Part shown: positions 50,687 through 59,944 of the stretch, in pieces | Layout: every line of letters begins with the position of its first letter | Position numbering within the stretch: the stretch's first letter is position 1 | Source: WTFY01 sp965205275 | GTDB lineage: Bacteria; Pseudomonadota; Gammaproteobacteria; UBA4575 | Direction: 5' to 3' | Length of the DNA: 64,000 nucleotides | Assembly (NCBI GenBank): GCA_965205275.1 | Contig: OZ242168.1 | Coordinates: 1,736,001 to 1,800,000, forward strand | Notes under the pieces: generated by a model | Databases searched by the model: none | Told to the model about the DNA's origin: nothing | What the model saw: only the letters and a program-made list of their open reading frames with translations | Made by a program: the position numbers and the translations under genes

Positions 50687-52231
50687 GTGACCAAACCTGT
50701 AGTCATTCGTAACCGCGTCGCGCTTGTCATTCTCGACGGGGTTGGCGTCAATCCCAGCAAGGCCAACAATGCCGTGCTGCGGGCCGACACCCCGCGCCTG
50801 GATGAATATTTTTCCAGGTATCCGCATACGGTACTGGAGGCCTCCGGCGAGGCGGTGGGCCTGCCTGCCGGACAAATGGGAAACTCGGAAGTCGGGCATA
50901 TGACGATTGGCTGCGGGGCGATCGTCAGGCAGGACCTGATTCGTATCAACGATGCCATTGCCGATGGCAGTCTGTCTGAGATGTCACCTCTGGTGCGTGC
51001 CGTCAGGAAGGCCCAGAAAAAAGACGGTCACATCCATTTGATCGGTCTGCTGTCGGACGGTGGCGTGCATTCCCATATCAATCATATGATCGCACTGGTC
51101 AAGTTATGCCAGGATCACCGGACCCGGCCGCTGGTGCACATCATCACGGACGGGCGCGATGCCCCGCCGAAGAGTGCGAGGAAATACGTTCAACGCCTCA
51201 ACCGGGTCCTGAAGGGGGCCAATGGGGCGGTCGCCACGGTCATGGGACGGTATTTTGCGATGGATCGCGACCGCAGATGGGAGCGCACTGTCAAGGCCTG
51301 GCAGGCTCTGGTCCGGCTGGAAGGTAAGAAGGCCGTCGATGCAAGGGATGCCATCCGCAAAGCCTATGCACGGGGGGAGACGGATGAGTTTATACTGCCC
51401 ACCGTGCTGGATGCTGCACAGCCCATGACCGGTGAGTCCGAAGTGATTTTCTGCAACTTTCGCAGCGACCGCCCGCGCCAGCTCAGCAAGGCCCTTGCAA
51501 AGGACGGGTTTACGGCCTTTGACCGGGGTCCGGGATACGAGCCTGTCCGCCTGACCAAGATGACAAAATACAGCAGGGAATTCCTCGGACCCGTGGTGTT
51601 TCCGCCACGCAAGCCGGAAACCAATCTGGCGGAAATCATCAGCAAATCCGATTTGTATCAGTTTCATTGTGCCGAAACGGAAAAGTACCCCCATGTGACC
51701 TATTTTCTGAACGGCGGTCATGAGGAGGCCTACGAAGGTGAGGATCGCAAGATCGTGCCGTCACCCAAGGTGGCCACGTACGACCTGCAACCTGAGATGA
51801 GCGCCGAGGAAGTCGCCGACGAGGTCATCAAGGCTCTAAAAAATGACGCCTATTCCCTGATCGTCACCAACTTTGCCAACGGCGATATGGTGGGTCATAC
51901 CGCAAAAAAAGAGGCCGTGATTGCAGCCCTGGAGGCTTTGGATACGCATGCCGGGCGGGTTCTGGATGCTGCGGTTGAACAGGGGGTCTCGGTGGTGGTG
52001 ACGTCAGACCATGGGAATTGCGATGAGATGGTCGACCCGCATACCGGCGAACCCCACACACAGCATACGACCTACCCGGTGCCCTGTCTGGTGATCGACA
52101 AGGGACACTGGGATCTCGCGAACGGCCGGGGCCTGAGTGCCGTGGCGCCGACCATTTTGCAGTTGATGGGAATCCGAAAACCCAAGGCGATGACGGGAAG
52201 GTCATTGCTGGTGCCGTACAACAGTCGCTAA
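50687..52231 (+). CDS. gpmI: 2,3-bisphosphoglycerate-independent phosphoglycerate mutase
   Basis: 514 residues, GTG start. It interconverts 3- and 2-phosphoglycerate. Alkaline-phosphatase-like metal sites: VILDGVGVNP, catalytic Ser in GNSEVGHMTIGCG, the inserted phosphotransferase domain with HIITDGRDAPPKS, and NGDMVGHTA...VTSDHGNCDEM at the C-terminus. It ends just before a strong terminator that closes the housekeeping block. Confidence 0.97.
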   Translation: MTKPVVIRNRVALVILDGVGVNPSKANNAVLRADTPRLDEYFSRYPHTVLEASGEAVGLPAGQMGNSEVGHMTIGCGAIVRQDLIRINDAIADGSLSEMSPLVRAVRKAQKKDGHIHLIGLLSDGGVHSHINHMIALVKLCQDHRTRPLVHIITDGRDAPPKSARKYVQRLNRVLKGANGAVATVMGRYFAMDRDRRWERTVKAWQALVRLEGKKAVDARDAIRKAYARGETDEFILPTVLDAAQPMTGESEVIFCNFRSDRPRQLSKALAKDGFTAFDRGPGYEPVRLTKMTKYSREFLGPVVFPPRKPETNLAEIISKSDLYQFHCAETEKYPHVTYFLNGGHEEAYEGEDRKIVPSPKVATYDLQPEMSAEEVADEVIKALKNDAYSLIVTNFANGDMVGHTAKKEAVIAALEALDTHAGRVLDAAVEQGVSVVVTSDHGNCDEMVDPHTGEPHTQHTTYPVPCLVIDKGHWDLANGRGLSAVAPTILQLMGIRKPKAMTGRSLLVPYNSR

Positions 52232-52260
52232 AAAGATTCCCGTCCCGTAGGTTCATCCTG

Positions 52261-52291
52261 TCCCTGAAACATTGACGTTTTCAGGGATTTT
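52261..52291 (+). terminator. Rho-independent terminator after gpmI
   Basis: TCCCTGAAA (52261-52269) and TTTCAGGGA (52279-52287) form a 9-bp stem with a 9-base loop, followed by TTTT. It begins 30 bases after the gpmI stop. Confidence 0.8.
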
Positions 52292-52746
52292 CCGGTTTCC
52301 GGAGGGGCCGCAAACAGGACACACTGAGGTTCCTGCTCTCTCTCAAACCCTGGTACATACCCAGAGTGCTTGACAATTATTCCAGTACGCTGGAGTACTT
52401 TGGCTTCTATCCAAAGTAGTTCCTGATGCTCTTCAGCTTTTGCCTCGCGAATACTCTTATTCACATTACGAATACGATCAATCACACGACTGAGGCGGTG
52501 TGACAATGAAGAAAAACGGGAGCAACAGCTAATTGTATTACTTGGGAAATTTCGTGGAGGGGACCATTATCCATTGATTACCTCCCAACTTACTTTGCAA
52601 TAATATTTTATTAAAATCCACTGGTGCAATTTATCGAACATAGTCAAATAACATAATTAAGGCTTTAAGCTTATTATCTTCGGTCAATAAAAATTGTTAT
52701 GGAACTGTAATGATATTTCATGTTGGCTATTATTAAAAAATAAACC
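52292..52746. other. Transition from GC-rich to AT-rich DNA
   Basis: 455 bases. Up to about 52500 a leftward 92-codon ORF (52228-52506) has protein-like composition (RIRNVNKSIREAKAEEHQ) but overlaps the gpmI terminator and matches nothing I know. From 52500 on the sequence becomes strongly AT-rich, with no gene, and remains so through the next 9.5 kb. No tRNA or clear attachment repeat is visible at this edge. Confidence 0.45.
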
Positions 52747-53643
52747 TTAGTTATTTATAAAATCTGAAATAGCTGTTGCAACAGCAGGTGAACTTAAGAT
52801 ACGGCCATGCCCTAACCCATCGGTAGTAAATAATTCTGCATTGAGGTGAGACACATTATATTCTGCTTCTGTAAACTCTATGACCGTATCATTTTTGTCG
52901 TGAATAATAAGAATCTGACCTGAATAGTCTTTTAATAGGTTTGGAATATTTACTAGTTCAATAGGACGTTTAACGAGGTACTCTACTTTTTTACAGAACA
53001 ATTTAAAAACTGAGTATGGTAAATTCATTGAATGCACAAAGGCCTGAACGACATTCACCATGCTGCCTGGACTAGATATTATTATGCATTTTTTCACCTG
53101 TGATAATACTTTATTATCATGACACAAATTTAACGCGAGGGAATTTGTCAATCCGCCAAAAGAATGACTTATAAGAACATCAATTTGATCTGATATTTTT
53201 GCAACTTCTATTAGCGAATTTGCAATCAATTGAATATTTGCTTGTTTTCCAGATGAACTTCCATGAGCCGGACTATCATATACAATGACAATGTGTCCTT
53301 CTCTTATTAATTCCGTAATTATATTTGTAAAATCTAGCGATCTCCCAGACCATCCGTGTGTAAGCAATATAACAAGACCATCCGTGCTGAGTTCAGATGG
53401 TGTCCATTTGTATACTATAATTTTGTAAGAATTGAGGGTTATGTGAGATTTCTTCGCTTGATTCAGCATGCGTATTTCATTTTTAGTAAATGACTTCTTT
53501 CCCCCTAGTGGTGTGCAGAACAATAGCCATGCAATTTTTGCAGCCAAGCTTGGGCATATAAGCCCTAGAAATTTAAATTTCCTGGCAAGATATTCGGTCA
53601 TCTCTACTTTAGATCTACTGAATTTAAGCTTGTAGAAGCACAT
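52747..53643 (-). CDS. Alpha/beta hydrolase
   Basis: 298 residues (MTEYLARK at residue 15 is a possible later start). Oxyanion region LLTHGWSGRSLDF, nucleophile ISHSFGGL, acid IHDKNDTV, and His in DGLGHGRIL complete a catalytic triad. An N-terminal hydrophobic stretch (GLICPSLAAKIAWLLF) may attach it to the membrane. The substrate is unknown. AT-rich codons like its right-hand neighbours and unlike the flanking housekeeping genes; probably acquired. Confidence 0.85.
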   Translation of the reverse strand: MCFYKLKFSRSKVEMTEYLARKFKFLGLICPSLAAKIAWLLFCTPLGGKKSFTKNEIRMLNQAKKSHITLNSYKIIVYKWTPSELSTDGLVILLTHGWSGRSLDFTNIITELIREGHIVIVYDSPAHGSSSGKQANIQLIANSLIEVAKISDQIDVLISHSFGGLTNSLALNLCHDNKVLSQVKKCIIISSPGSMVNVVQAFVHSMNLPYSVFKLFCKKVEYLVKRPIELVNIPNLLKDYSGQILIIHDKNDTVIEFTEAEYNVSHLNAELFTTDGLGHGRILSSPAVATAISDFINN

Positions 53644-53828
53644 CTTGATTCATTAATCTCTACTGTATTACTCAATTCAATAAGTGAAGAAATTAAACAA
53701 ACTTTACTAATTGCACGGCCAAAAAATTAATAAAAATTGAAAATGAATTCTTACATCATCCAGTTATTTTCTCGTGTAGAGTGAATTTTTGCTATGTGTA
53801 CTGAAAACTAGTAGCAAACGATGCTGAA

Positions 53829-54245
53829 TTATTTTGGTTTGAATGCTGGAAGTATTCGTCCTCCGATTCGAATCGGCATAAGGTGTAAAGCATCTCCTAC
53901 AGAGCATGAATAACCTGGGTCAGTGACGATAAAATTCAGCATTGTCGGACCTTCTTCCAGCTCGACTAAACCTACAACATATGGTACAGCAGGCAACCAA
54001 CCCGGATGGCTTGGTCTGTAAATGATTGAGAAGGATTTCAAAATCCCATGTCCTGATGCTTCGCGCCATACCAATTGATGACTCCAACATACGGGACAAA
54101 TCGTACGCGGGTAGAAAACAGCATTAGCACATACTGTACAGTATTGAAGCATCAACTGGCCCTTTTCAGCAGCCTCCCAAAATGGAGCAGTGACTTTAGT
54201 GATTGTAGGTCCAGGTGTTTCTAGTAAATCTAAATCAACAGTCAT
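53829..54245 (-). CDS. Zn-ribbon/OB-fold (DUF35) acyl-CoA-associated protein
   Basis: 138 residues. A four-Cys zinc ribbon (CTVCANAVFYPRTICPVC) follows an N-terminal helix with PFWEAAEKGQLMLQYC, then an OB fold (GHGILKSFSIIYRPSHP, PYVVGLVELEEGPTMLNFIV). Such proteins partner thiolase-like enzymes. Its start overlaps the stop of the thiolase-like gene (TAATG), so the two are coupled and almost certainly form one complex. Confidence 0.92.
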   Translation of the reverse strand: MTVDLDLLETPGPTITKVTAPFWEAAEKGQLMLQYCTVCANAVFYPRTICPVCWSHQLVWREASGHGILKSFSIIYRPSHPGWLPAVPYVVGLVELEEGPTMLNFIVTDPGYSCSVGDALHLMPIRIGGRILPAFKPK

Positions 54246-55402
54246 TACTCAACCCCTAATACCAAAGCAGTTGCTTCACTCATCGTTGCACCATTGCCGG
54301 TAACCAAGGCCTTCATAGCGTTTTTAATCTGCCGTCCGTTCGCTTCACCACGCAATTGTCGTACCGCTTCAACAACATGTGTCATGCCACCTGCTAAATC
54401 CGGTTGTCCAAACCCTAGCTGACCACCATGCGTGTTCAACGGATGATCTCCAGTATGTCCCAAATCATGGTCATGAACCCAACTTCCAAAGTCACCAGGA
54501 GCGCAAAGACCCGAGTCCTCGATCGTAATTGCTGTCAATATTGTGTAGCAGTCATATAGCGAGAATAAATTCATATTGGTAACTTTTGCATGTGCTTGAG
54601 CAAAGGCATGTGCGATTGCATCTTTTAATGGACCGGTAGTTAGATTTGGTGATTGCGATATTGCACGATGAGTTATCTTTTCACCGGCACCAAGAAGGTG
54701 CACAGCTGTTTTTGCTAGTTGTTGCGCCCTCCTAGCTGAAACTACAACAACCGCCTCTCCACCTGCAACAGGCATTACAATTTCTAGAAGATGTAATGGT
54801 GATGCAATTATCGGAGACTTTAAAACATCTTCAATTTTTACAGGTTTACCATAAAATATTGCATTTGGATTAAGCTGAGCATTTTTACGAGCCCACACAG
54901 CAATAGAGGCAAAGTCTTCTGCCGTTGACCCGTATTTCGCCATGTGTGCCTGCATTAACAATGCATATGAAATATTTGCTCCGGAGGCCCCAAATGGCAC
55001 ATCAAATTCGCGAATAGGATTCCGGTTTGGTGAACGAGCAGGAGTATCTTCCCGAGTATTTGCGAGAACACATAAGACCGCTTCACACATACCTGCTTCA
55101 ATAGCTGCGGCTGCACGCCAGACCATTCCTGCGCCTGAAGCGCCTCCAAGATCAACAACATTTGCCATGTTTGGTTTTATACCAAGATATTCGCATACCG
55201 TTGCAGGAACATGTTGTGGGGTTTCACCAACTTGTGGCCCAACAAGAATTCCATCTATGTGCCCTGGCTCAAGCGCTGCATCCATGACCGCAATACGGGA
55301 AACTTCTGCAATCATTTCAAGTGTCGTACGACCACTTGTATGACGTATTGGTTTTAATTCACCGATACCAACAATGGCGCCGCGAGATAGCTTAAAACTC
55401 AT
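54245..55402 (-). CDS. Thiolase-superfamily protein lacking the nucleophilic Cys (aldolase-like)
   Basis: 385 residues, SCP-x/acetyl-CoA acetyltransferase-like. Where thiolases have CxSG the sequence is DLGGASGAGM (84-93), so the acyl-accepting Cys is replaced by Gly. C-terminal GGQLGFGQPDLAGG and VTGNGATMSEATALVLG are family-typical. Cys-less thiolase-like proteins coupled to DUF35 partners, such as Ltp2 of steroid side-chain breakdown, cleave or form C-C bonds as aldolases. A retro-aldol role on an acyl-CoA is therefore possible; this is inference. Confidence 0.85.
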   Translation of the reverse strand: MSFKLSRGAIVGIGELKPIRHTSGRTTLEMIAEVSRIAVMDAALEPGHIDGILVGPQVGETPQHVPATVCEYLGIKPNMANVVDLGGASGAGMVWRAAAAIEAGMCEAVLCVLANTREDTPARSPNRNPIREFDVPFGASGANISYALLMQAHMAKYGSTAEDFASIAVWARKNAQLNPNAIFYGKPVKIEDVLKSPIIASPLHLLEIVMPVAGGEAVVVVSARRAQQLAKTAVHLLGAGEKITHRAISQSPNLTTGPLKDAIAHAFAQAHAKVTNMNLFSLYDCYTILTAITIEDSGLCAPGDFGSWVHDHDLGHTGDHPLNTHGGQLGFGQPDLAGGMTHVVEAVRQLRGEANGRQIKNAMKALVTGNGATMSEATALVLGVE

Positions 55403-55525
55403 TACACACTTCTGGAATTAAACATTTAGAAAATATCTCGGTTCCGCAGATTTAAAAACGTAGGTGAGGGAAAGAGCCTAAAGCTTGCCTGCGAGACGCT
55501 GGCGATTAAATATGTATCTTTGGAT

Positions 55526-55940
55526 TCATGCTGTTTCTGGTCTTACACAATTAATTGTAACTTCATTTTCTATATCAACTCCGAGAACAAGCATCTCCAG
55601 CACTGGACATTGCTCGTTTACTGCGTTAGTTCTTTTAAATTTTCATCAGTGAAGCTAAAGCGGATCACATGATTTAATGACAAGTATCTAGTGCTACTAA
55701 TATCATTTCAACTGGACTAGGACCTAAATCTGCCCCACCGGGTGCAGGCGGTTTATCTATTGGAATTGTGGAAAGTTTTCTAACGGTGGCCTTACACCAA
55801 ACACCTGCTTCCAATACGGTTTCTACTTTAATATTTAAGCCTTCCTGAATTTGGAGAAGCGTTCAAGCCTTCAATGATTTTCTCAACAGCATATATATTT
55901 TTCCTGGTACTATTCTTAGTACCTTCAATTTTGCTATGTA
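55526..55940 (-). pseudogene. Degraded OsmC-like gene
   Basis: Minus-strand remnants in three frames: AVEKIIEGLNASPNSG, then after a one-base shift near 55838 LNIKVETVLEAGVWCKATV and PPAPGGADLGPSPVEMILVA to a stop at 55674-55676 (ALDTCH, where OsmC relatives continue), and later NEQCPVLEMLVLGVDIENEV, resembling the second redox-Cys motif of OsmC (CPVxxxL). At least one frameshift and one stop make it non-functional. Confidence 0.65.
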
Positions 55941-56062
55941 TGCTTATGTACTTTGAATTTAGTGACTTATTTATGTAGACACTAGCCGCATATACAAAAC
56001 TTGAAACTCAAAAGATATTTTGACTCAAGCCTTAAACGTGATGTCGTGAACTTAACCTGTTA

Positions 56063-56440
56063 TTAAATAGGCCCGTCACTATTCCACATGTCTTTATGTA
56101 TCAACCAGGTATTGTCAATATTGCTCCATAGTATTAGATATTTGCCCTCATCCAAGGTTTTCCCATCAACATCATGAAGCCCATACTTCCCATATTGGCA
56201 AACTGTGCTCATTCCAAAATCTTCGATCTCAATAGTTTTTAGCGTAACCTTCACGATACCGCTGTCGAATACATGCTGCCAAAATTCCTGGATAGATTTA
56301 ATACCGGCTATAGCCGCTACATTTGGTGGCAATAAAGTTGCATCATTCGTATAAAACGATGCAATTCCCGCTGCATCCAGATCAGCAAAAGTTGACATAA
56401 ATTGCTGATCCAGCTTTGCTAAATGATCGACTATATCCAT
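56063..56440 (-). CDS. SnoaL/NTF2-like (DUF4440-type) small protein
   Basis: 125 residues from the ATG at 56440, chosen for AGGAG 8 bases upstream; the frame opens 105 bases earlier without a site. Cone-shaped NTF2-like fold: LAKLDQQFMSTFADLDAAGIASFYTNDATLLPPN, GIKSIQEFWQHVFDSGI, and the end GKYLILWSNIDNTWLIHKDMWNS. Members bind small ligands or act as isomerases/cyclases; the function here is unknown. Confidence 0.8.
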   Translation of the reverse strand: MDIVDHLAKLDQQFMSTFADLDAAGIASFYTNDATLLPPNVAAIAGIKSIQEFWQHVFDSGIVKVTLKTIEIEDFGMSTVCQYGKYGLHDVDGKTLDEGKYLILWSNIDNTWLIHKDMWNSDGPI

Positions 56441-56681
56441 AGTACTCCTATAATTTTTGCTTCTTATATCTGTTAAAACAATTATGTGGTGCGTTCTGAC
56501 AATTATCGCACTTATAGCACGGCCGGTAAAATTCTTATCCGGCAAATCAATTTGTTACATCTTCACGTAAACACATGCATCTTCAATGGCTAATAAGTGG
56601 CATTTTTGTTGAGTCAAGTACATCTATTGGTGTTAGGATTAATGCTTAAAGCACAGGCACACTCAGGTAATATTTATATTA

Positions 56682-56882
56682 ATGACAGTAAGCCGCAGAA
56701 TTTTGATTGTCGATGACCATCCACTAGTTAGGGGTGCACTTCGAAGCGTGCTTGAAACAAGCATTTTATATGGGCATGATGAAAATCATAACCTCCACTC
56801 TCTATGTTATTTTGATTTGCCTTTTCCACCATTCAGTTCAAATTGTAGTTTGGCTAAGCAAAAGTTACAAAATTTAACGTAA
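56682..56882 (+). pseudogene. Response-regulator N-terminal fragment
   Basis: The start RRILIVDDHPLVRGALRSVLE is a textbook receiver-domain opening of a NarL/LuxR-type regulator (two acidic residues DD present). After residue 27 the sequence loses all similarity, contains no phosphoacceptor Asp, and stops at residue 66. No output domain follows. A truncated remnant. Confidence 0.75.
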
Positions 56883-56997
56883 CCCAGAGAATCACCAATT
56901 AGGACAATGATTCATATTTGTTTGTAGCACTTTCGGGTCATAAGGACTTATTTAGCTTAGATCGTCAGCTAATATTTTATGCCAAATCTTTTGAGAT

Positions 56998-58656
56998 ATG
57001 CCTGAAATGAGCGCATTTAATGAAGGCCTGGGAAAAAACCTGGCAAATTATGTTCCGCTGTCTCCTCTTTCATTCCTTAAACGGGCTGCAAACGTATTCC
57101 CGAATCATACCTCTGTTGTATCGGATAAACGTCGTTACACATGGATCGAAACCTATAACAGAATTCGCGCTTTTGCATCTTCGTTATATAAACTTGGAAT
57201 TCGCAAAGGAGATGTAGTTTCTATTTTAGCATTCAATGGACCTGAAATATTTGAAGCTCACTTCAGCGTGCCACTAATTGGCGCGGTGATACATGCAATC
57301 AATACTCGCCTGGATGCCCAGTCCATTATCCTTCAACTCAAACACAGTGAATCTGAGATACTTATCGTTGATGGTGAATTAACATCCATTTTGTCAGATG
57401 CCCTTAAACAAAGTATGCCTGCGTTATTGATTATAGATATAGAGGATCCCGCGGCGACTACTAACAAACCGATTGGTAAAATTTCTTATGAAGATTTAAT
57501 AATAGAAGGTTCAGCTGATTTTACATGGACTCTACCTAAGGATGAGTGGTGGCCAATTTCATTAGGTTACACTTCAGGAACTACTGGCGCTGCTAAAGGT
57601 GTCGTATCACATCATCGAGGTGCTTATTTAAATTCTTTAAGTAACGTACTGACTTGGCAAATGCCTAACCAACCGGTTTATCTGTGGACACTGCCTATGT
57701 TCCATTGTAACGGTTGGTGTTTTCCATGGACGTTAGCCGCTGTGGGAGGCACAAGTGTCTGCCTACGAAGTATTGAGGTTAAACGAATTTTTGAGTTAAT
57801 TAGCCAGGAAAAAGTTACTCACTATTGCGGTGCGCCAATAATTCATCAGTTATTGCATGACGCACCCGAAGAATTGCGTAACAAAAAGCAGCATATAGTT
57901 CATGCAATGGTTGCTGCTGCCCCTCCACCTACCGCAGTTTTTAGAGAGATGGAAGCCTATGGGTTTCGACTTACACATACTTACGGCCTAACTGAAACCT
58001 ATGGGCCGGCAGTATTCTGCGAGCCACAAGCAGAATGGGAAAAACTATCAGAAGAAGAACATGCAAAATTAAAATCTCGCCAAGGTGTTCCTTACCACGT
58101 GCTTGAGGAAATTATGATTGCTGATCCAGAAACTATGGAACCTGTAGCCAAGGATGGCACGACGATTGGAGAAATATTTATGCGCGGCAACAATGTAATG
58201 ATGGGGTACCTCAAGAATCCTGATGCGACTGCAAGTGCATTTAAAAATGGATGGTTTGCAACGGGTGATTTAGGTGTATTGCATACAGATGGGTACATCC
58301 AAATCAAGGATCGTTCTAAAGATATTATTATTTCTGGCGGTGAAAACGTCTCAAGCTTAGAAATTGAAGATGTGTTATACGAGCATCCAGCCATAGCAGG
58401 TGCTGCAGTTGTCGCATATCCAAACCCAAAATGGGGAGAATCGCCTTGTGCATTTATCGAGCTTAAGTCATCGATACAAAATATTCGTAATGATGAAATC
58501 ATTAATCATTGTCGACAAAAATTGGCGCGTTTCAAAGTCCCTAGTAAGATTGTAATAGGAGCTCTCCCTCGAACGTCAACAGGGAAAATACAAAAATTTA
58601 AACTCCGGGATATTGCTAAAAATAAATTTAACACTGGAGAATCAAACCATGAATAA
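56998..58656 (+). CDS. Acyl-CoA ligase (AMP-binding, PRK08162/DmdB-like group)
   Basis: 552 residues. The N-terminus LANYVPLSPLSFLKRAA, P-loop YTSGTTGAAKGVV, adenine motif THTYGLTETYGP, hinge GDLGVLHTDGYIQIKDRSKD and catalytic Lys in TSTGKIQKF are all present. It activates a carboxylic acid to its CoA thioester using ATP. Close relatives include plant AAE-type ligases and methylmercaptopropionate-CoA ligases; the chain type cannot be fixed from sequence alone. It overlaps the next gene by 8 bases and starts the rightward operon of the AT-rich island. Confidence 0.93.
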   Translation: MPEMSAFNEGLGKNLANYVPLSPLSFLKRAANVFPNHTSVVSDKRRYTWIETYNRIRAFASSLYKLGIRKGDVVSILAFNGPEIFEAHFSVPLIGAVIHAINTRLDAQSIILQLKHSESEILIVDGELTSILSDALKQSMPALLIIDIEDPAATTNKPIGKISYEDLIIEGSADFTWTLPKDEWWPISLGYTSGTTGAAKGVVSHHRGAYLNSLSNVLTWQMPNQPVYLWTLPMFHCNGWCFPWTLAAVGGTSVCLRSIEVKRIFELISQEKVTHYCGAPIIHQLLHDAPEELRNKKQHIVHAMVAAAPPPTAVFREMEAYGFRLTHTYGLTETYGPAVFCEPQAEWEKLSEEEHAKLKSRQGVPYHVLEEIMIADPETMEPVAKDGTTIGEIFMRGNNVMMGYLKNPDATASAFKNGWFATGDLGVLHTDGYIQIKDRSKDIIISGGENVSSLEIEDVLYEHPAIAGAAVVAYPNPKWGESPCAFIELKSSIQNIRNDEIINHCRQKLARFKVPSKIVIGALPRTSTGKIQKFKLRDIAKNKFNTGESNHE

Positions 58657-59431
58657 CCCGAAAACCACTTCGCAATTAATTCTGATGTCAAAAACCGATG
58701 CAATTGCAACGATCACATTAAATCGACCTGATAAATACAATGCATTGTCAATGGAAATGTTGGCCCAATTTAAAAGTGCACTAGACGATATTGCCGTACA
58801 AGATACTATCAGCGTAGTGATACTTGATGCAAAAGGTAGAGGTTTTTGTGCAGGTCATGATCTGAAAGAAATGCATGCCGATAGAAGCGAGCGATATGCG
58901 CAAGAATTATTTAATCTATGTTCAGAAGTTATGCTAAAGATTACTCAATTACCCCAACCTGTAATTGCAAAAGTTCATGCAACTGCAGTAGCTGCAGGAT
59001 GCCAATTGGTTGCAAGCTGTGACTTGGCTTATGCTGCTAAAAATGCAAATTTTGGAGTGAATGGTATAAATCTTGGTCTTTTTTGTTCTACGCCATCTGT
59101 TCCAGTCAGTCGAACAATTTCCAAGAAACGCGCGATGGAAATGTTGCTTACTGGACGCATGATTGATGCTACTACAGCAGCTGAGTGGGGTTTGATTAAC
59201 GATGCAGTCAGTGTTGAAGATCTTGATGCAAAAGTTGAAGAGGTGGCACAAGCTATAGTTAATAAATTTTCGGGTGCAATACAATTGGGCAAAAAAATGT
59301 TTTACGAACAATCAGAGCTTGATATTAACAACGCATATGAATTGGCCACCAAAAGTATTGTTTGTAACCTTATGATGGATGAAACAGGTAAAGGTATATC
59401 TAAATTTTTAAATAAAAATAATAAAAATTAA
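58649..59431 (+). CDS. Enoyl-CoA hydratase/isomerase-family (crotonase-fold) protein
   Basis: 260 residues from the ATG at 58649 (GGAG upstream, overlapping the ligase stop). Crotonase fold: oxyanion-hole GFCAGHDLKEMH, AVAAGCQLVASCDLAYAA, and GLFCSTPSVPVSR. Of the two catalytic Glu of hydratases, the first position is Gly here (FGVNGINLG, versus PEI), the second (AMEMLLTG) is kept, as in ECHDC3-like proteins. It may be an isomerase, hydrolase or atypical hydratase rather than a classical one. Confidence 0.88.
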   Translation: MNNPKTTSQLILMSKTDAIATITLNRPDKYNALSMEMLAQFKSALDDIAVQDTISVVILDAKGRGFCAGHDLKEMHADRSERYAQELFNLCSEVMLKITQLPQPVIAKVHATAVAAGCQLVASCDLAYAAKNANFGVNGINLGLFCSTPSVPVSRTISKKRAMEMLLTGRMIDATTAAEWGLINDAVSVEDLDAKVEEVAQAIVNKFSGAIQLGKKMFYEQSELDINNAYELATKSIVCNLMMDETGKGISKFLNKNNKN

Positions 59432-59443
59432 TTATTTGGAATT

Positions 59444-59812
59444 ATGATTACAGATATAAATAATCAGTTATTAGCTAATAGATCAAGTAGTATTGCTAAA
59501 AAACATCATATACAGACTCGTAATTTAGAAATATTAGACACTGGACATAACCGCATAACTGCTCGAATTCATGAGGCTTGCGCAACGCATCATTATGGGC
59601 GGTCACTACATAGGGCGCCGGTCGCTACTACAGATGCTATTAGTAAGTTAGTCGAACGTTTATATATAAATGCAGAACAAGAATATTGCACAGTTTTAAA
59701 GCACGGTATTGAGGTTATTTACGAAGCAAGTACTGATGATATTTTTGCAAAAAACCACGTGCTATATGAAAGACGAAACCACACAGGTATGGTTTATAAG
59801 TTTTCGCGGTGA
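59444..59812 (+). CDS. Hypothetical protein in the acyl-CoA operon
   Basis: 122 residues, not recognised. It starts 12 bases after the crotonase gene, same strand and base composition, so probably cotranscribed. It is soluble and His-rich (HHYGRSLHRAP), with a central TDAISKLVERLYINAEQEYC. No signal or membrane segment. I cannot assign a fold. Confidence 0.55.
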   Translation: MITDINNQLLANRSSSIAKKHHIQTRNLEILDTGHNRITARIHEACATHHYGRSLHRAPVATTDAISKLVERLYINAEQEYCTVLKHGIEVIYEASTDDIFAKNHVLYERRNHTGMVYKFSR

Positions 59813-59944
59813 AAATAATTATGTAACAGTATTATCTCTATAGACTCTAGCGATTGCTAAAAAGTAAGCATGGTCAATTCCAATGTTTTGAGTCATCGAT
59901 AGATATATTGCAGACATAATATAAAAATTACAGGAGGATTTTCA

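Noticed and set aside
52228..52506. 92-codon leftward ORF after gpmI
   Set aside because: It overlaps the gpmI terminator, has no ribosome site and no recognisable family; possible but not supported.
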